64,000 nucleotides of DNA, taken from the NCBI GenBank assembly GCA_013398295.1, contig VZSF01001071.1, positions 885,218 through 949,217 of the forward strand, read 5' to 3'. The notes beneath the pieces were generated by a model. That model searched no databases, was not told where the DNA came from, and saw nothing but the letters and a program-made list of their open reading frames with translations. Position 1 is the first letter of the stretch. Every line of letters starts with the position of its first letter. Below are positions 60,589-64,000 of the stretch, in pieces. The position numbers were made by a program, and so were the translations under genes. Origin of the DNA: Chionis minor. Lineage: Eukaryota; Chordata; Aves; Charadriiformes; Chionididae.

Positions 60589-63500
60589 CTTAAATGAAAC
60601 AAGAAACAAAAATAGTTTTTAGGGTTTATAAGAAAAAGCAATAAAAACACACAGAGACATTATGAACAAGAAAAGGCTATGCCTTAGGCACTATATTTTG
60701 CTTCAGACACTCAGTAAAGCAGTAAAAGTTCCCCGTACAGTCACAAGCCACTGTTGGCATGTGGAAAGCCGCTACTCAGCACCTGTGCGGGAGCTGGATG
60801 CTTCCTAAAGCCCCCAACATACAGGTCAGCGCTCCAACAAGTCTATGCCTGTGTCCAGCTTTTTTTTTTTTGGACACCGCCTATCTGGCAGGCTCCACTA
60901 GATTTCTGGTCGGGGTTTCTGCCAAACTTCACCGGCTTCATCAGGATGCAGATAACTAACTGTAGATGCCAGCATACCAAAAGCATCCTTTGTTTAAAGC
61001 ATCGCAAGATAAGGTCCCAGCTTCTCTGCCATCACTCCTTCTTCTGCAGCTGCTTTTCTTTTTCAGCCTAAAGCTTTTTGAGAATAAAGCAGTTGAAGCC
61101 ATCCCCTAAGTCTGACAGACTTCAAGAATCTGTGGGTCACATCTCACTTGTGTAAAACGTTGCCTGAATTAAATAAGGAACAGTGGGTCGGGCCCAAATA
61201 CGGACACAAATGTTTTCATGACATTTAAATGAAAGACTGAGCATTTTAACAAAAATGTGTTTGTTTGTTAAATTTAAAACATTTTTCCTCTGTATGGTTT
61301 AAAAGGCAAATACCACATCACTCTATTTATACATGAAAGAAACCAAGTAGCTTAGTTGCTGATCCTACGTAGCATTAAGTTGTGAATTCCCATTGGTTTT
61401 GCTGAGGGTCCAATACAAAGATTTATGGAAGTCAATGGACAGACTACAGATGGGAACATGGTCTGGTTAAGGCAGTACCACTTTCCAGGGAGAGCACAGC
61501 ACCATTCTGGACTGCATCCAGTTTGTACAGTAACAAGGAAGAGGTTAAAAAAAAAAAAACCACCCAAAAGCAAAAATAATGTCAAACTTTCATCTCTGTT
61601 CACAACATTCCACAATAGAATACAACCATCACCATCCCTCCCCACACACATTTGCAAGGTTAGTTGTGAAAACATATACACAAAACACTTCAATCTCCTT
61701 ATTCTTCTTCAACTTTTACAGTTGGAAAAAAAGCTTTATGCAAAAGGTTTTAAAGGAGAGAATTAAACGAGCACAATACACACAGTATAAAGAAGAAAAC
61801 AGAACAACATAATGTTTTTCCCAGTGGTCCCAAAGCACCCACTCCCCTCACACTTCCTTGTTACTACTGACACTCTAGAGTCCACCATGAAGTATGACCC
61901 CATTTGTGCCACACATCCATGTGTTACTAATCCCCAAATATCCCGTGGAATTAATACCCAGATTAGATATACATTCTTTTACAACTATAAATAGCAACTA
62001 TATAAAACAGCCAAGTATAAAATTCAAACCATAGAGGAGTACTTTTAAAAAAAATTTTAAAAAACCTATACAGACTGTGCCCCAGCATCTCATTAAAAAC
62101 ATTTCAAACTATTTTTGCAGATTATCTTTATAAGAACAGTTTCTATGACAGGCAGGAAGTATTTTTAAACATCTTATTTAAACCAAAAGTTCCTTTATAG
62201 TGTCCAGAGTAGGGGAATTTGTATATCACTTCTGATTTGTTGCTAGGTCAGTTTTACAGAAATATTTTTCCATTCAACATCTGAAAGTTTACCTCTTTCG
62301 GATTTCCATTTTCAAGCTCCTTACGGTTCAGTTCAAACTCATTCTTATTTCTGCAGTTTTGGCTACATAAACTTCTCTACTTGGCTGAGCTCTGAGCTGA
62401 GAAGTCCTGCTCCCATGGAGCTCACAACTGTGAACTCTGGCAGCACCATTCGACCAGCAACGGAGCAGAGTCACACCTCAACTCGCCAACGTGCAAGCCT
62501 GAAGACTGGGTATACTAACAACTAATGCGTTTGGGCACGTTCAGCTACATACAAGCAGTGGAAATGACTGGAATGCCAGTATCATACAATAAAGTTGCTT
62601 TAAAAATCTAGCAAGTGCCAAGCACCCCCTAATCCCACATGTGCTGCAATTAGAAGACTAATAATTCACAACACACTTTGAGAAGGACCTAATTCTGCCT
62701 GTTTTTATTATCTGTGAAGACACAGCATGACGATGTGAAGACGCCAGACAGAAAAGAGTCTGAGAGGAGGAGCTTAACCGACATTGCATTTCAGAAAATG
62801 TTTTCATCCGAGGTAGGGTAGGCTTATTCACATTGTTGAAGACATCCCTTCACCTTCGCCTTTTAGAAGTCCCCACACAAGGAAAAGCAAAGGGCAAGAT
62901 AATTTGATTTTTAAATTTGAAATACTCATGAGCTAGAGGTTCTGAGATTTTAAAAAAAATGAAGTCCACATTTCTAACTGAAACGTTGACTATAAGTTCT
63001 AAACACATTTTCCTTCCAAAAAGTAACTTACATAGCTGCCTAGAGTATGCTGTCTGTATTTAAATAATCACTAATTTTGTCATAAAAACTCCAACTAGCA
63101 CTTTTCCACTGTAAAGTTGCAGTCTCACCACCAAGCCACCACAGCACTGCTCAGTGATAAAATACCATTCCTCTTCACTTCACACCCTACCAGTGTCCTA
63201 ATCGCAACAGCAAAATCACCGATAACAGGGCAGGAAGGGACTCAAGAGACTGTTTAGTTCATCCCTCCGCTGAACAGAGCCAAGTCTCTGCTTCACTTCA
63301 TTTCTCAGTCTTACATTCAAAGCAAAGTATCCGCTGCATGCAAGCGGAGGAAGACAGAGAGAGAAAGGGGAAGAGTCCCAGATGTGCACCTGGGACGTTC
63401 ATGGATTTACGTTTATGGATTTACCCCTTTTCAGAGTCCAGTACTTAGTTCATCAGCATCTGGCAAAAGATGATGCAGCAGTTCAGAAAATACATACCAG

Positions 63501-64000
63501 CAGCTGTAGGTTATAGTCCCTTTTGCTTCTCCATGCAGGGACACGTGCTATTTACAATTACAGGTAGAAGCAAATAGGGGTGAAGTCCCTTTGCTGAGAT
63601 TTGGGAGTTGTACTCCTTAGTCTTATAGCTGGCTATTCCATAAGGCACACAGCAAACCAAGGACTCCTCCAGCTTTGCTCCTTATGATTGGTTTCTCTAG
63701 CATCAAGGAAAGCATGAGCTCTTGCTAAAACTCAACACAGCTGGGGCATTTCTGCCATGTCCTCCTCCTTGTATCAGCTCTCTGCTCTCTAAGGTTTACT
63801 TGGAAGGTCTTCTTTTTGGTAGAGGCACTGATTTGGTTTAAATTTCTTATTTCATCACCTATTTGCACTTTGTTTTTTGGAACTTGGTATTTTTCAGGAA
63901 TCTAGCCCTCTGTCAAGGATGCTTGAAATTATCCAGTAAGTTCAGAAGTTACCATACGATGAGAAGTAGGATGAGAGATGGACAGCATGACCACATAAGC
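60589..64000 (-). other. CAB39L: Intron upstream of the CAB39L start exon
   Basis: Transcribed upstream part of CAB39L if its promoter is beyond the window, as the spliced 5' UTR implies. Largely AT-rich, with an A run near 61,548. No CpG island, repeat family or gene recognised. Confidence 0.55.

Noticed and set aside
61190..61450. Possible ancient sauropsid repeat (a GAAGTCAATGG-type motif and a GGGCCC segment)
   Set aside because: Similar phrases occur in old amniote repeats, but the match is too short and decayed to assign a family by eye.
1..64000. tRNA, rRNA, CRISPR, endogenous retrovirus or toxin genes
   Set aside because: No tRNA B-box cloverleaf, rRNA, spaced direct-repeat array, LTR pair or retroviral gene was recognised on either strand.

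Overview
This window is nuclear DNA from a bird. Two facts support this. All recognisable interspersed repeats are CR1 LINE 3' ends finishing in the characteristic ATTCTATG-type octamers. The two genes present are a conserved vertebrate neighbour pair with short, bird-like introns. Nothing bacterial, plasmid, phage or viral is visible. I identified the genes by reading exons directly and joining them through GT/AG splice sites in consistent phase; no database search was run.

Layout. (1) 1-12,090, + strand: the 3' part of CDADC1, a cytidine/dCMP-type deaminase family gene. Eight coding exons (2,734 to 11,784) join in frame to 465 codons, with a poly(A) signal at 12,067. The start-codon exon was not found and probably lies upstream of the window. 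(2) About 12,090-22,450: an intergenic tract with two CR1 fragment sites, an isolated CpG island (about 16,665-17,300) holding a strong CTCF-like site, several splice-like signals and a GC-rich stretch to about 22.2 kb. No protein gene could be established here. (3) About 22,450-64,000, - strand: CAB39L (MO25-beta), complete at the coding level. Eight coding exons from 60,541 down to 24,018 give 334 codons plus stop. The 5' UTR begins in the exon holding the ATG, and the promoter lies beyond 64,000. Three more CR1 copies sit in or next to its introns, all antisense to it.

The two genes are convergent (tail to tail), as I recall them being in human 13q14. They are not functionally linked as far as known: CDADC1 acts in deoxycytidine nucleotide metabolism, while CAB39L is a scaffold in the LKB1-STRAD kinase complex.

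I found no dramatic new system. The best leads are the orphan CpG island with its CTCF-like site and nearby candidate exons, the degenerate N-terminal deaminase domain of CDADC1, a pair of direct repeats flanking a CAB39L exon, an internal CpG cluster in a CAB39L intron, and an antisense CR1 copy whose reverse transcriptase has lost a catalytic aspartate. Most open reading frames in the window are chance frames or read-throughs around real exons.
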